From Lineus longissimus (lineage: Eukaryota > Nemertea > Pilidiophora > Heteronemertea > Lineidae), in NCBI RefSeq assembly GCF_910592395.1, contig NC_088324.1, positions 2,048,001 to 2,112,000 of the forward strand: a DNA stretch of 64,000 nt, written 5' to 3'. Below the pieces are notes generated by a model. The model was not told the DNA's origin and ran no database searches. It was given only the letters and a program-made list of their open reading frames with translations. Positions 47,092 to 57,460 of this stretch are shown here, piece after piece (positions within the stretch are counted from its first letter, which is position 1; each line of letters begins with the position of its first letter). The translations under genes were made by a program, and so were the position numbers.

Positions 47092-47586
47092 GCCAATGCA
47101 GATGCAAGTGCGGAAGGACTCGGAGCTGTGCTGTACCAGAGACAGGAAGATGAACAGTTGAGAGTGGTTGCCTATGGCTCTTGTGCACTCAGTCCCACAG
47201 AGAAAAACTATCACTTTCACTCGGGGAAGCTTGAATTTCTTGCACTTCGGTGGGCTGTTGTAGCGCGGTTCCGAGATTTTCTGTATTATGCCCCAAAGTT
47301 CGAGGTGTATACAGATAATAACCCTCTGACATACATAATAACTTCAGCTAAGTTGGACGCTACAAGGCATTGGTGGGTGGGCGAGTTTGCCGATTTTAAT
47401 TTCAGCCTGCACTACAAGCCAGGGAAAACCAAAGTTGTTGCCGATTTCTTGTCCAGACAGCCCATGGATTTCGAAGCGTACATGAGGAGTTGCACCGAGA
47501 TGGCTGTGCCTGAACAGCTGAATGGAATTGGCACAGCGTTGACCGGAGATGTGATGAGGGTGTCGGTGGGATGGAGCACAGAGTGA
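47092..47586 (+). pseudogene. Gypsy RNase H fragment of a sister element
   Basis: The frame reads NADASAEGLGAVLYQRQ, YGSCALSPTEKNYHFHSG and FEVYTDNNPLTYIITSAK, closely related to but distinct from the RNase H of the complete element next door. It starts immediately at the target duplication and ends at TGA 47584, with no RT before it or integrase after it. The complete element therefore inserted at the edge of, or within, an older relative. Confidence 0.8.
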
Positions 47587-48233
47587 TAAGATTGGTGGTG
47601 CCGCCATGCTGTTACCTTTGATTTAATCAACATGAACTTATTTTTTTGGAATCTCCATCCTTTTCTCTACAAAATTGGTTCACATTATTATAGTAAAAAT
47701 AGTCAAATACAGCTGAAAAAAATTGCTTGAAAAAAAAAAACCCTAACCCTGAAGGTACCCTCCAACCCAGCAGGCTTCAAAAGCACATGGTTCAGTGACG
47801 TCCATTTTGTCTAACAAAATCGTGTTTCTGTGTCCCTATTTTTCCGTTTTTAACCTATTTCTTGTCCGTTTTTCACGTGTTTTTTTTGCATTTAGTCAAT
47901 AGGCTAAGTATCTAGATCATATAAAACCTATATTCAATCGTCTAATCATCTTGTAATCATGTAAATTAATCAAGTTTGTTGTGTGCATTTTTGTCAATTT
48001 GTATTTTATTGTATTGCATGTAACTTTTTCATTTCTGAAGCTTTTTAAGCCCTTTTTTTGTTTTCTTAATCAGACAGGTGTCTAGATCTTCTCTGTTTTA
48101 GTTATCAATCATTTTGTACCATAATTTCCTTCATATCTCTTCATAATTATCATATCTGTAGGCATATCTGTTCATTTTTCGTCACTGAATCATAGCCTCC
48201 ATATTATATTTTTGCACCTTACAGTTTTGAATC
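47587..48233. other. AT-rich spacer
   Basis: Poly-A/T runs; a short CCCTAACCCT string at 47742 is not a telomeric array. No gene. Confidence 0.4.
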
Positions 48234-50398
48234 ATGTCATCTGGTAAGAAATTAGACACAGGGGGGGATTTCTATCAGGGTGTTCAAACGCCAGACCTCC
48301 AGTGCCCCATATGCCTGGTGCCTTGTCTCACCTTTGAAGAGCTACAGTTACACATCGAGAGACAGCACCTGGCACCAAGCCTCACCCGCGTTTATCTAAC
48401 AGAACAGGCCGCAATTGTCGCAGAGCGGGTGGCGCAGGGAAAAATGACCTCCAACGAAGGCGAAAAGGAGCTGAACAAGTTGAAGGATGCAGATACAGAA
48501 GACATCTACGCCTGGCTAGAACGCTCTAAACTCGTCGCTATAGTCGACAGCCAGGACAAACCTGTCGAGAAGCCCAAGCCCAAGCCATCCCCGAAGATGA
48601 AGAAAGGGAAATGTCCGATCTGTCAAAAGAGAGTGGTTCAGGTGAAGCGACATCTCAAGCTTTTCCATAAACTTAGCGATCAACAATCACAAAAGAGGAA
48701 AGCTGCCTATATTTCGGAGGAGGACATTAAGTACCTTGGGCGTCCATCTGGAAAGCGAAAGGATACCGCGAAAAACGTTTGGAGTGCATGGTGTGTGGCA
48801 CAGCCACAAAACGACTTAAGCAACACCTCAAACTGAGACACGAGATCGTCCACCTGGAGGAAATCAAGGGGTTGATGGATAAGGCCGAGGAAAACTTCCA
48901 CGGTGAGGACGACGAACCGATTGAACCGAGAAAACGTGCAAGAAAGGAGGCAAGTGTTGAAAAGAAAAGAAAGGCACCAAAGAAACAAGCAGAACAACCT
49001 GACCCTGCCGCCGCATTACCCAAGAAACGAGCAGAAAATCCTGACCCTGTGGATGACGTCCCCGCCGCATTGACCAAGAAAAGAGCAGAAGAACCTGACC
49101 CTGTGGACGACGTCCCCGCCGCATTACCCAAAGCCCACCCACGCGCGGCAGCCATCACGATGGAGGCCAGGCTCATGGTACAGTCATTTGAGGCACATCT
49201 GGACATAGCAGATGGTGGTGGCCTTCGTGAGGCTTGCATCGAAAATCATGGCAGCCATCTGCGCAATATCATCCATCAACTTGAAAATAATGGGGAGAGT
49301 ATTGAGGCACTGTCAAATGGGGACCGCTTTAACAAAGCTTACATGCAGCCCCTCTTTGAAAGTCTGAGTAGTGGCGAGACCAACGGAAATACCCTGATGA
49401 GCCGCCTTTGCACCATGTCCGTTTACATAAAGTTTGCATTGTACAGGAAGAACCTTGAGGATAACCAGAGAAAGGAGCTCAATCAGTTCCAGGATCGACG
49501 AACGAACTGGAAGAGTGCTGTGAAGAAACGAATCGGGGAAAAGCTGAGACAGAAGAAGTTGCAAACTGTTCAAAACGCCAGCAAGGAGCCACTGCTGAAA
49601 GACGGCGTCTTTCAGGAGTACATGGCCAAGACAACCAAGCTAGTTGAGAAAACAATACAGGACATCAAGGACAAAGAAAAAGAGGAGGTAGCGACGAAGG
49701 CCAACCACTCCCTGATCAGAGACTTTCTCATTACGGCAATCATGATCACGAATGGCCAGCGGTCTTTTCCGCTGGCCTTCATGCAGATGTCGCACCTGCG
49801 CGCAACGGTTGCAGATGTGAAAAAGAACAACATGATCAAAGGGCAGTATGCCGTCATCATCGTCCCAAACCACAAAACCGAGCGCACCTATGGGCCCTGT
49901 CACTTGGCCGTCAAGGCAGATATATTCGGGATTCTCCTTGACTACTACACATACATCAGGTCACACGTTCCGTCAATCAATGATGATGACACAAGTGCTG
50001 TCTTTGCTGTTTGGAACGATACCCCCACCCGAAAGGTAATGAAACAGGGAAAGAAAAGGCTTCCCTTTGGGATGAAGAGAAATGACATAATGCACAAAGT
50101 GAAGGCCAGTCTAGCACAACATGGGGCCAGTACAGAGTGCCTCAAGACGAATCTCACTCAAACTATGCTACGCATGATTATTGCGACGGAAGGGGAAAAA
50201 CCGGCAGAGAACAAGGCACAACCATCTGCTGCAATTGAGAAAGCGCCAGACAGCCCGGATTTGTTCAGTCCAGAACTGGCACAGAACGAGGCAGAGACCA
50301 CGCCAGAGAAGAGCCCTCAGCTGAGCATACCCTCCGCAGCCAAAGTAGGAGCAATCTCGTGGGTGGGAGAGGGTTGGGGTGAGGGTGTGGGTTTCTAA
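48234..50398 (+). pseudogene. C2H2 zinc-finger, tyrosine-recombinase-like protein with one frameshift
   Basis: Part 1 (from ATG 48234) has two C2H2-type fingers (CPICLVPCLTFEELQLHIER..., CPICQKRVVQVKRHLKLFH). Part 2, shifted by one base at the A5 run 48771-48775, continues with a third (CMVCGTATKRLKQHLKLRH). A basic linker with three ~20-residue repeats (PDPVDDVPAAL) follows. Then comes an all-helical region and a segment, NGQRSFPLAFMQMSHL ... VPNHKTERTYGPCHL, that resembles the R and H/K boxes of the degenerate tyrosine recombinases in Crypton-like and related invertebrate proteins. No final Tyr box is obvious. A single-base error or mutation would explain the break. Confidence 0.55.
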
Positions 50399-50952
50399 TT
50401 CCTCAATACTTGAGGGTAATTCAGGCTACACCAGGTGGGGTTTTCCCCACGGCCTGAAAAGCTCTGAAGGGTGTTCTGCCATTCTGGGTTATTTTAAGTT
50501 ACATTTAATCTTTATTTTTGAGGTGCAAAAGGCCCACCTCCACGTGGTGCACCCGGGCAACGGAAACTAACATATGTCAGTCCAGACGGGCCGACATATG
50601 TGGGTTTGCGGCCAACGGGCCTATTATTCTTTCTTTGTCTTCGTTGAGACTGTTCTATCCATCAGGAAATTGCAATCAGGAAAAATACTTCAGGAAAATC
50701 ACATCAGGAAATTCCCCCATCAGGATTAATCCATCAGAAAGATAATTTGGCCTGATTTCTAAGGTTTCAAAAAATGAAATAAAATAGAACCAATCGAAAT
50801 AAAAACCAGTTCATGAGTTAAGAGAGGTCTCTTGCAGAGGGGTACCTAACCCTGAAGTTTGAAAGTAAAAGGAAGAGGATTCAGGGTACTTTACTCCAGA
50901 CACCCCCAGACACCCCCACTCAGAGAAATCTGATTCAGATGTGGTTTTTATG
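50399..50952. other. Spacer with CAGGAAA repeats
   Basis: At 50663-50745, CATCAGGAAA-type units recur about six times. No gene is supported. Confidence 0.5.
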
Positions 50953-53900
50953 TTACACAGGCACCTGTTTGTACCTATCATACACTTTTTTCGAAACAAA
51001 TGCGATCAATGCAACACTGACAAGCGAACACATTACGCTTACAAGAATAATGTTCTTCGTAGAAATACCACCCCCCCCCCCCCCCCCACCACCATCTTTA
51101 CCACCTTTTTTATCTGTTTTACCTTTCTCGGTGCTTACGGTCGGAGATTGTGTAGATTTAGGCTTAAGAAGATTCAAATCCACCACAATTCTTTCCTGCA
51201 TAGCTTTGTTAAACATTCTGTTATGAACAACGTCCCCTTGTACATTTCCAATGTCACAACTGTAATCCACGTTATATTCTCGTTTCGTGTGGAATATAAA
51301 TGTTTTCACGAATCCCGGGTGCATCGTAGTCTCCAGAACAACATTGGGATCAACAACGCTGATACTTTTGTTGGACTTATCCACTGTATTCCCTTCGATC
51401 GCACATTCTATTCCAGACACTTTAATAAATTTATCACAAGTTGATGTCCCAATGTTAGGTCTTGACACTACCTTCATGAAATCTGTTGATTCTGCGTATA
51501 GAAATTTACCAATAGCCCTTAGCTTGATAAGAGCATTTTTCTGCGCAGAATTTGTACATACAGGCAGAGTACCGTCTATGTATGTGGGTAAACGACATTG
51601 GACATTTGTCATACCATTTTCCTTATCATACTTTATCACAGTCTCTAATTTAACGCTGTCATCTAATTCGTAACACTGTTTACGAGAGATGTCCTTATTT
51701 TTCATCTTCCGAAATACTCCGTGAGCGGTGACATCGTTATTAGCCTGTGCCAAAGGGTTGTATTTACTGTTGTCATCCACATTGTATGAACACTTAATTT
51801 CCGTATCATCCGTGACCGTCCCCGGCAGTCTTACGGATAACTTTATTGTTGATTTTGCAGGCGTTATTTCGCAGATTTCCGAACTTGATTTCTTATCAAA
51901 ATCGTTACCACCACATTTTTTCACAAAACGATTGGCATCGTCACTGGCATCAATAGTCAATATAGCTTCTGGTCTAGGACACACAATACTCTCATCGGAT
52001 GTACCGTATATCACAGTACATTCCACCCATCGCTGTAATGCTGTTGTTTGTAGTCGAGTGTAGTACACCTTCTGCCAATATCGATCACCTATTCGCAGCA
52101 ATTCTTTCTGAATTGAGATTTTTTTACCAACAATGTCCAACTGCGGGTACGCACACCACGCATGGGTGTATTTCTGCACGTGGTTAGTGTCACTAGCCCC
52201 GGCAATAGTTTCACCAGAAACTAACCACTTCTTTTCGATCTGAAAGTTCACAGTGCCTCTGATTGTAAGCCCGTTCGCTATTTCGTGTTGTGTTGCCGTG
52301 TACGTGTAACTGGTCTCTATGGCTGAAGCCATGTAACGTTTGTCCATATATTCATGTGGGGGTATTTGGTAGAAATTCGTTGTACCAAATGGCAATTGGG
52401 CTTGGTCTAAACTGTAGATCTTTACCATATTCGTGTTGACGTCGCTCAAAGTGAAAAGTGCGTGTTTCGTGAGAGTGATATATCCTCTCTCCACTTTTTC
52501 GTAGTCCAAAACCAAGTAAACCTTATTATCGTGCACACAACCGGTTTCAGAGAAAAGCGGACATCTCACTGTATAAGCCTGTGAATTGAGGTTATTAGCC
52601 ACAGGAGCTGTCCACTGAGGTGCGTGACGGCCAATAGCATTCATATCTGTAGTCCTGGCCTTCAAATGTCCCTTAATATCCGACCTGCACGCAAATTCCA
52701 AGGCCATTTCGTAAAAATCACGTTCATCACTGGTCAATCCTAAAGCACGACATTTTAACTTCCCATTTCCTAGCTCAGATTGAACAAGAGGCGTAGAAAC
52801 AACCACGTGACGCATCAAATCGGGCAATCCGGTCGTTTGGACACACACTGTGCCAGCATTTTGACACGGACAAATAGATTTCACAGTATCCCAATGAAGT
52901 AGTTGACAGTTTGGTTTTTCACATTTGTCATTTATACTGCCGAGTTGGTTAATTTTCACACTCTTCATTATCTGCAAAGCGTCTATCTTAAAATCAATCT
53001 TCCTTAAATTTTTATACGGATAATAAAACGCACCTGACTTATACGTGTGGTGATAATCATCTTTTGTTGGGTATGTTATTTGTTGTGTAATTGTTGTTTT
53101 GGCATTTGCAGTCATACTTCCAGCATTAGGACGCGAATAATATAGACGTTTTCGACCTTCATTAGCATTGGCAAAATTATAGACACCGGCTTCATTCGCA
53201 GGTTTAGTGTGTGGTTCAAATATACTGTCTCGTCCACCACTATACGTATGAGATGGATCTGATTCCAATAGCGTAAAATCTTTATCTTCGAACTGTGGAC
53301 ACTCGTCTTTCTTTATCGTGGCACCGAGTCGTGAAAAATACAAGTCGCTGTAATATGTTGTTGTTGGCTTTGTTCCACTGACAAACGTACTCGGTGTATT
53401 TGGTGTAGATATCCATGCGTAATTTCTAGTGTCCACAGATTTTTTATAAAAACACACGTATCTCTGAGAAGCGCAAGTGGGTTTCGTATTAAATCTCTTA
53501 CCGTCTGGGCGGTTTCGTTTCGAAATTTGTACAGTTCCATCTGCGCCGATCTTTGTTTCGATTAATTTAAATGAATATCCACCGCCACTTTCACCGCAAT
53601 ATTTATCGTTACTATTATCACCTCCGTCGTAAAAACACTTGTTATCGGGATTGTCGACACAGTTAATTTTAATCTGACACGACCCACTAGTCATCACAAG
53701 AATTGCTGCATCGACGTTTCTATTTTGATAGTCCGATTTGCAATCATACGCCAATTGTTCACTGTAAGTCCCTTCGAAATATTTCTTTGCAAATGAATAC
53801 TCGACGTAATCATAAGTTGTTAATCCTTTTATAAGATATTTGTAATAGTCTTTGATTAATTGTGTGTCCAGTGTAACTTTCAACCCGTACGACTCTAAAG

Positions 53901-55209
53901 CACTTTCAGATAAAAACCAGATAAAGCTTTCAGGGTTGTTTATATCATAGTTTTTCAGTGCCACAACCAAATCTACATAGTCCGTCGAAGCTCGTTCATA
54001 AGTAATGAAATGGGTGTAAGGAAATACGGGTTGTTTTCGAAAAACAGTAGGACTAAAGGACTCTAACGACGGTTGATCGATGAGTACAGTTGAAATTTCT
54101 CGCAGATCTATCATTTTACCGCCGATACGCCAATAGTCACGTTTTTCATTCAAACTCAGAATAGGGAATGTATTTTTCCCATGTCCGAAGTCCGTCGAAT
54201 TCGCTGTATTGAAAATGGACAAATCACTTTTTACACCGAGAGGTTTTTTCAACAAGTCCTTATTCGAAGTTATGGCATAAATGTTACTCCAACAGTGATC
54301 GTGTTGAGCGGTATCGATTGTTCCGATTTTAATCGTTTTCCCACCAGACGGTGCTTCAACAGTCACTGTATGGTCCTTCTGCATCAAGAAACATCGGTTC
54401 TTAACATACGAATAAGTATGCGAAGACGCTGAAAATTCGCAGACATCCCTCTTACCACCGGTTTCGATGTATTTCTGAGTATCCCACGGCGGGGGGGTGG
54501 GGTCATTGGCTATTCGTGGTTTCAAACGACCCCATATATCACCACTTTTTTTCAGTTCACCTCCGATATAGAATTGAAAGTCGGACCAAAAACTACTCTC
54601 ATGGACTTTATTTTCCATAGCCTCCGTTTTTGTCAAACATGCCCAATCAAAGGTCGAAGATTTACAGCCAACAAACATGTGGCTGTCACCAGGTCGAGTT
54701 AAGAGAATCGGCTGAGGTTTCGAGTAGACCACATTATTATCTCGAGTACATGGCATCTTGTACGCGTCACGCAATTCAGCGTAACGACCGTTTGTAGTCC
54801 ACGCATGTCCGTCGGTTCCAGATATGGGGTAAAGATAAATACACGACCACGTACTGAAGTCAATTTCAGCCACAGGTGTAATAGTCACAACTAAGTCAAT
54901 TTTTAGTTGTGATTCTATACACTCGAAATAATATCTATCAACGTTGTCATTGATCGTTGGCATTGAACACTGCTGTGTTGCTAGCTTTATATCGTAGTGT
55001 ATATTTGTCTCTCGCTGTTTGAACATAATTTCCAGGTCACGCCGTTTCTCATTCACCACCGGAATCGTACATGTTACTTTAAGTTGGATATCATCCACTT
55101 TCCTGAATGAAAATGTAGGATTCGGGTAATTGGCATCCGCAGCTTCAACGCAGACATAGGGATACAACACCAATACAAAACCAACGAAAAAAACCAGACA
55201 AGAATACAT
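50953..55209 (-). CDS. Large type I membrane glycoprotein, unrecognised (virus-like)
   Basis: A single uninterrupted frame of 1,418 codons. Residues 1-24 form a signal peptide (MYSCLVFFVGFVLVLYPYVC). The ~1,340-residue ectodomain is rich in Cys, Tyr and Thr, with at least two N-glycosylation sequons (NST, NKS). A membrane-proximal Lys/Gly tract includes nine consecutive glycines, then a membrane helix (IILVSVMCSLVSVALIAFV) and a short basic tail (KKVYDRYKQVPV). I recognise no family. Intronless envelope-type proteins of this size occur in large DNA viruses, including malacoherpesviruses; host receptors of this length usually have many exons. Attachment or fusion would be a guess. Confidence 0.7.
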   Translation of the reverse strand: MYSCLVFFVGFVLVLYPYVCVEAADANYPNPTFSFRKVDDIQLKVTCTIPVVNEKRRDLEIMFKQRETNIHYDIKLATQQCSMPTINDNVDRYYFECIESQLKIDLVVTITPVAEIDFSTWSCIYLYPISGTDGHAWTTNGRYAELRDAYKMPCTRDNNVVYSKPQPILLTRPGDSHMFVGCKSSTFDWACLTKTEAMENKVHESSFWSDFQFYIGGELKKSGDIWGRLKPRIANDPTPPPWDTQKYIETGGKRDVCEFSASSHTYSYVKNRCFLMQKDHTVTVEAPSGGKTIKIGTIDTAQHDHCWSNIYAITSNKDLLKKPLGVKSDLSIFNTANSTDFGHGKNTFPILSLNEKRDYWRIGGKMIDLREISTVLIDQPSLESFSPTVFRKQPVFPYTHFITYERASTDYVDLVVALKNYDINNPESFIWFLSESALESYGLKVTLDTQLIKDYYKYLIKGLTTYDYVEYSFAKKYFEGTYSEQLAYDCKSDYQNRNVDAAILVMTSGSCQIKINCVDNPDNKCFYDGGDNSNDKYCGESGGGYSFKLIETKIGADGTVQISKRNRPDGKRFNTKPTCASQRYVCFYKKSVDTRNYAWISTPNTPSTFVSGTKPTTTYYSDLYFSRLGATIKKDECPQFEDKDFTLLESDPSHTYSGGRDSIFEPHTKPANEAGVYNFANANEGRKRLYYSRPNAGSMTANAKTTITQQITYPTKDDYHHTYKSGAFYYPYKNLRKIDFKIDALQIMKSVKINQLGSINDKCEKPNCQLLHWDTVKSICPCQNAGTVCVQTTGLPDLMRHVVVSTPLVQSELGNGKLKCRALGLTSDERDFYEMALEFACRSDIKGHLKARTTDMNAIGRHAPQWTAPVANNLNSQAYTVRCPLFSETGCVHDNKVYLVLDYEKVERGYITLTKHALFTLSDVNTNMVKIYSLDQAQLPFGTTNFYQIPPHEYMDKRYMASAIETSYTYTATQHEIANGLTIRGTVNFQIEKKWLVSGETIAGASDTNHVQKYTHAWCAYPQLDIVGKKISIQKELLRIGDRYWQKVYYTRLQTTALQRWVECTVIYGTSDESIVCPRPEAILTIDASDDANRFVKKCGGNDFDKKSSSEICEITPAKSTIKLSVRLPGTVTDDTEIKCSYNVDDNSKYNPLAQANNDVTAHGVFRKMKNKDISRKQCYELDDSVKLETVIKYDKENGMTNVQCRLPTYIDGTLPVCTNSAQKNALIKLRAIGKFLYAESTDFMKVVSRPNIGTSTCDKFIKVSGIECAIEGNTVDKSNKSISVVDPNVVLETTMHPGFVKTFIFHTKREYNVDYSCDIGNVQGDVVHNRMFNKAMQERIVVDLNLLKPKSTQSPTVSTEKGKTDKKGGKDGGGGGGGGGISTKNIILVSVMCSLVSVALIAFVSKKVYDRYKQVPV
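51070..51090. repeat. Homopolymer C tract coding the polyglycine stretch
   Basis: About 16-18 C in a row on the plus strand (G on the coding strand) within the membrane-proximal linker. It is prone to length change, which would shift the frame just before the membrane helix. Confidence 0.8.
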
Positions 55210-55397
55210 GATGCTACGCTGAATGAAGTAAGAGAAATGAATTGTTTGGCTACAAATATCAAAAATGTATTTGTAATTTTCAAAGTTTCAACAATCTTAG
55301 CAAACAATACATACATGTGTTACATTTGTTCATTTACCAGGAAGTTAACAAGTTTTATAGTGGAAGTAGTTTGCGACTTAGAAAATTCTCAGCCTTC

Positions 55398-55969
55398 TCA
55401 GTATAGGGTATCAATGTCAATGTTAGTGTTTTCAATTATTGTGTTTCGGAATGGTACAACTAATGTGTTATAAAACCGGTAAAAGGACTGAAACACATTG
55501 TTCGTAGCCTTATTAACACGCATTACTAACACACACAACATGTCAAAAGGAATTCGTGTACCGTGGTCTGGTTTTACACCGCACAAATTTTCACAATATT
55601 TCTTAATCGCAAAGAAAATAGCACATCTCAGGGCAACTGTTGATGCCCGTATATTTTCATCGGGTAACATACCAGAAACATCCACATTCTGTAAAACGAA
55701 CAATGAGAAAAGAGATCTACAAAACAATGTACCAAATACCGGGTATTCCTGTTATCTTCCTCCAAACAAATTCTCAATCGTGTGTCCTTTATAGCGTTTA
55801 GAACAGCTTCCCCGTCTGCAAGAAGATTTTGAAAATCTTCGCACTGATCACGTAGAAACGTTTCGATCGGACCACGATTTTCGTATTGTACGTTAGCTTG
55901 ACCAAATGATCCCGGAACCCGCCGATAGGCGGCACCACAAGCACATCGAGGTCTTTGTCGGATCACTTC
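55398..55969 (-). CDS. Possible two-part virus-like gene, start not found
   Basis: Two minus-strand frames look protein-like and adjoin. The first (55969 to about 55733) contains RCACGAAYRRVPGSFGQ and IETFLRDQCEDFQNLLADGE; the second (about 55688 to 55398) contains NVDVSGMLPDENIRASTVAL and ENLCGVKPDHGTRIPFDMLC. A 44-nt intron with GTACAT and TTTTACAG ends would join them in phase 0, but that is very short, and a simple frameshift is the alternative. No ATG opens the first part, and a stop lies just upstream at 55970-55972. The opposite strand is also open from 55498 to 55794. No family recognised. Confidence 0.4.
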
Positions 55970-57460
55970 TTACTGCTTTATAGTTATATCTGAGATAGGT
56001 GATTATGCGTCATCAGATCTCTATACTTAAACAGTATTCAGTACTACATCCAGCCTGGAAGTGATGTCTGGCGATATATCGGCATTATGCGATGCGTTTT
56101 GTGGACTAAGAAAAGCCGCCTTTCGAGAAAATTGACATTGGAGTGATTTAATGAGATATTTGCAACGTCACGATCTGTGCGTAGCGCGTCATCAGCCAAA
56201 TTACCATACTCCTGCTACAGTACTGCATGGAGAATGTTTGGACTGGTTCCATTTATTTACGATCCATGCAGCACTACTATAGCCGATGCCGTCGTTATTC
56301 TGTGGGCTTTACACAAATGTTATCCATGATTAATCTCTCTGATTTCGTATGGTGTTATACAGTGTTCAACTAATTTTGTTTCCCAACAATGGGTTTCATA
56401 TGCGCTCGGTATTGGCAGTTTCGGGAGCTTCAGTGAGGTGACCCCCCCCCCAAAGCACTTCTGATGAATGATGTGTTTCTAAAAATCATGTATTCTCATA
56501 ATTAGAAATATTAAAATAACCTTCCCAACAAATAACACCCAAAATGAACTCCAAGTGGAGGAATGGAATTGCAAAGGAGATGCAAATGTTTTCCCAGTCC
56601 GCTCAAAGCTTACCCACGCCATTAATCAAGAGGAAAAAAGTGTTGACCTCTGAGTCCCAAATTGCATCAACCACTTGTAGAGTCGGCCTTCTCCAACCAA
56701 TGATGATTTTCTGAGGTTGAAGATATGGCTTCACTCTTTATTTTCTAGAACCTTCTACTTAGAAGAGTACATTTTGCTTCCGCGAAGGCAGAAATATGAA
56801 CTCTTTTGATGGAAGAACTGGTCTCCAGTTCCCTAGAAATTTGTCATGCTTATGTTCATGCAGAATGTATGTAAATTCTCACAAAAACTGCTGTAATGAT
56901 GAAATAATGAAATCATATATATTCAAACCCATGCCATGGGGACCACACCTAAATACCCCAGGTATATGGGCTATATCTGGGCTATTTGGGTTGGCCCATG
57001 TGGGGCCATTATGTATCCTAGAAACCACCAAGTCCAACAAGTCCAACAAATTTTTTGTTTCGATTTTTTTATATTTACCGTTATTGTTTATTTTATCGCA
57101 TTGTGAACAATTTTGACACTCCCCAGCAAGCAAAATATCTGGGACCCATCTGGGGAACAAATGGGCGGCAATATGGGGTCCAGATGGGCTGACCCAGATA
57201 GAGCCCATATGCCCAGATGGGCCCCATTAGCTGTTTGCACCGTGGGCACCATCTGGATTTGTTGTTAAATTTGTTGTGGTTCGGAATTTACCACACCAAC
57301 AAAAATGTGTACACACCTAAAATGGACATACGTGTGCATACAAAACACTCGGACTAGGCTCATTTTAGCTCATTTGTTGTCACACAGACAAAGGGAAAAT
57401 ACCGAGTGGTAATTATCCGTCGCATTATCGCCAACTACCCCCAATATAAATCTCTCAAAA
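55970..57460. other. Spacer with a GGGCCCATATGG-type repeat
   Basis: No convincing gene; a 43-codon frame at 56151-56279 (MRYLQRHDLCVARHQ...) is weak. Between about 56930 and 57240, CCAGATGGGCC, GGGACCCAT and TATGGGC strings recur on both strands, as in short interspersed repeats seen in many invertebrates. TATAAA at 57445-57450 lies 11 bp before the next start codon. Confidence 0.4.

Noticed and set aside
47740-47760. CCCTAACCCT string as a telomere-like repeat
   Set aside because: Fewer than two units, next to a poly-A run; chance is enough.
55498-55794. Plus-strand 98-codon ORF in the virus-like block
   Set aside because: The two minus-strand frames over the same span look more protein-like and are collinear; kept only as an alternative.
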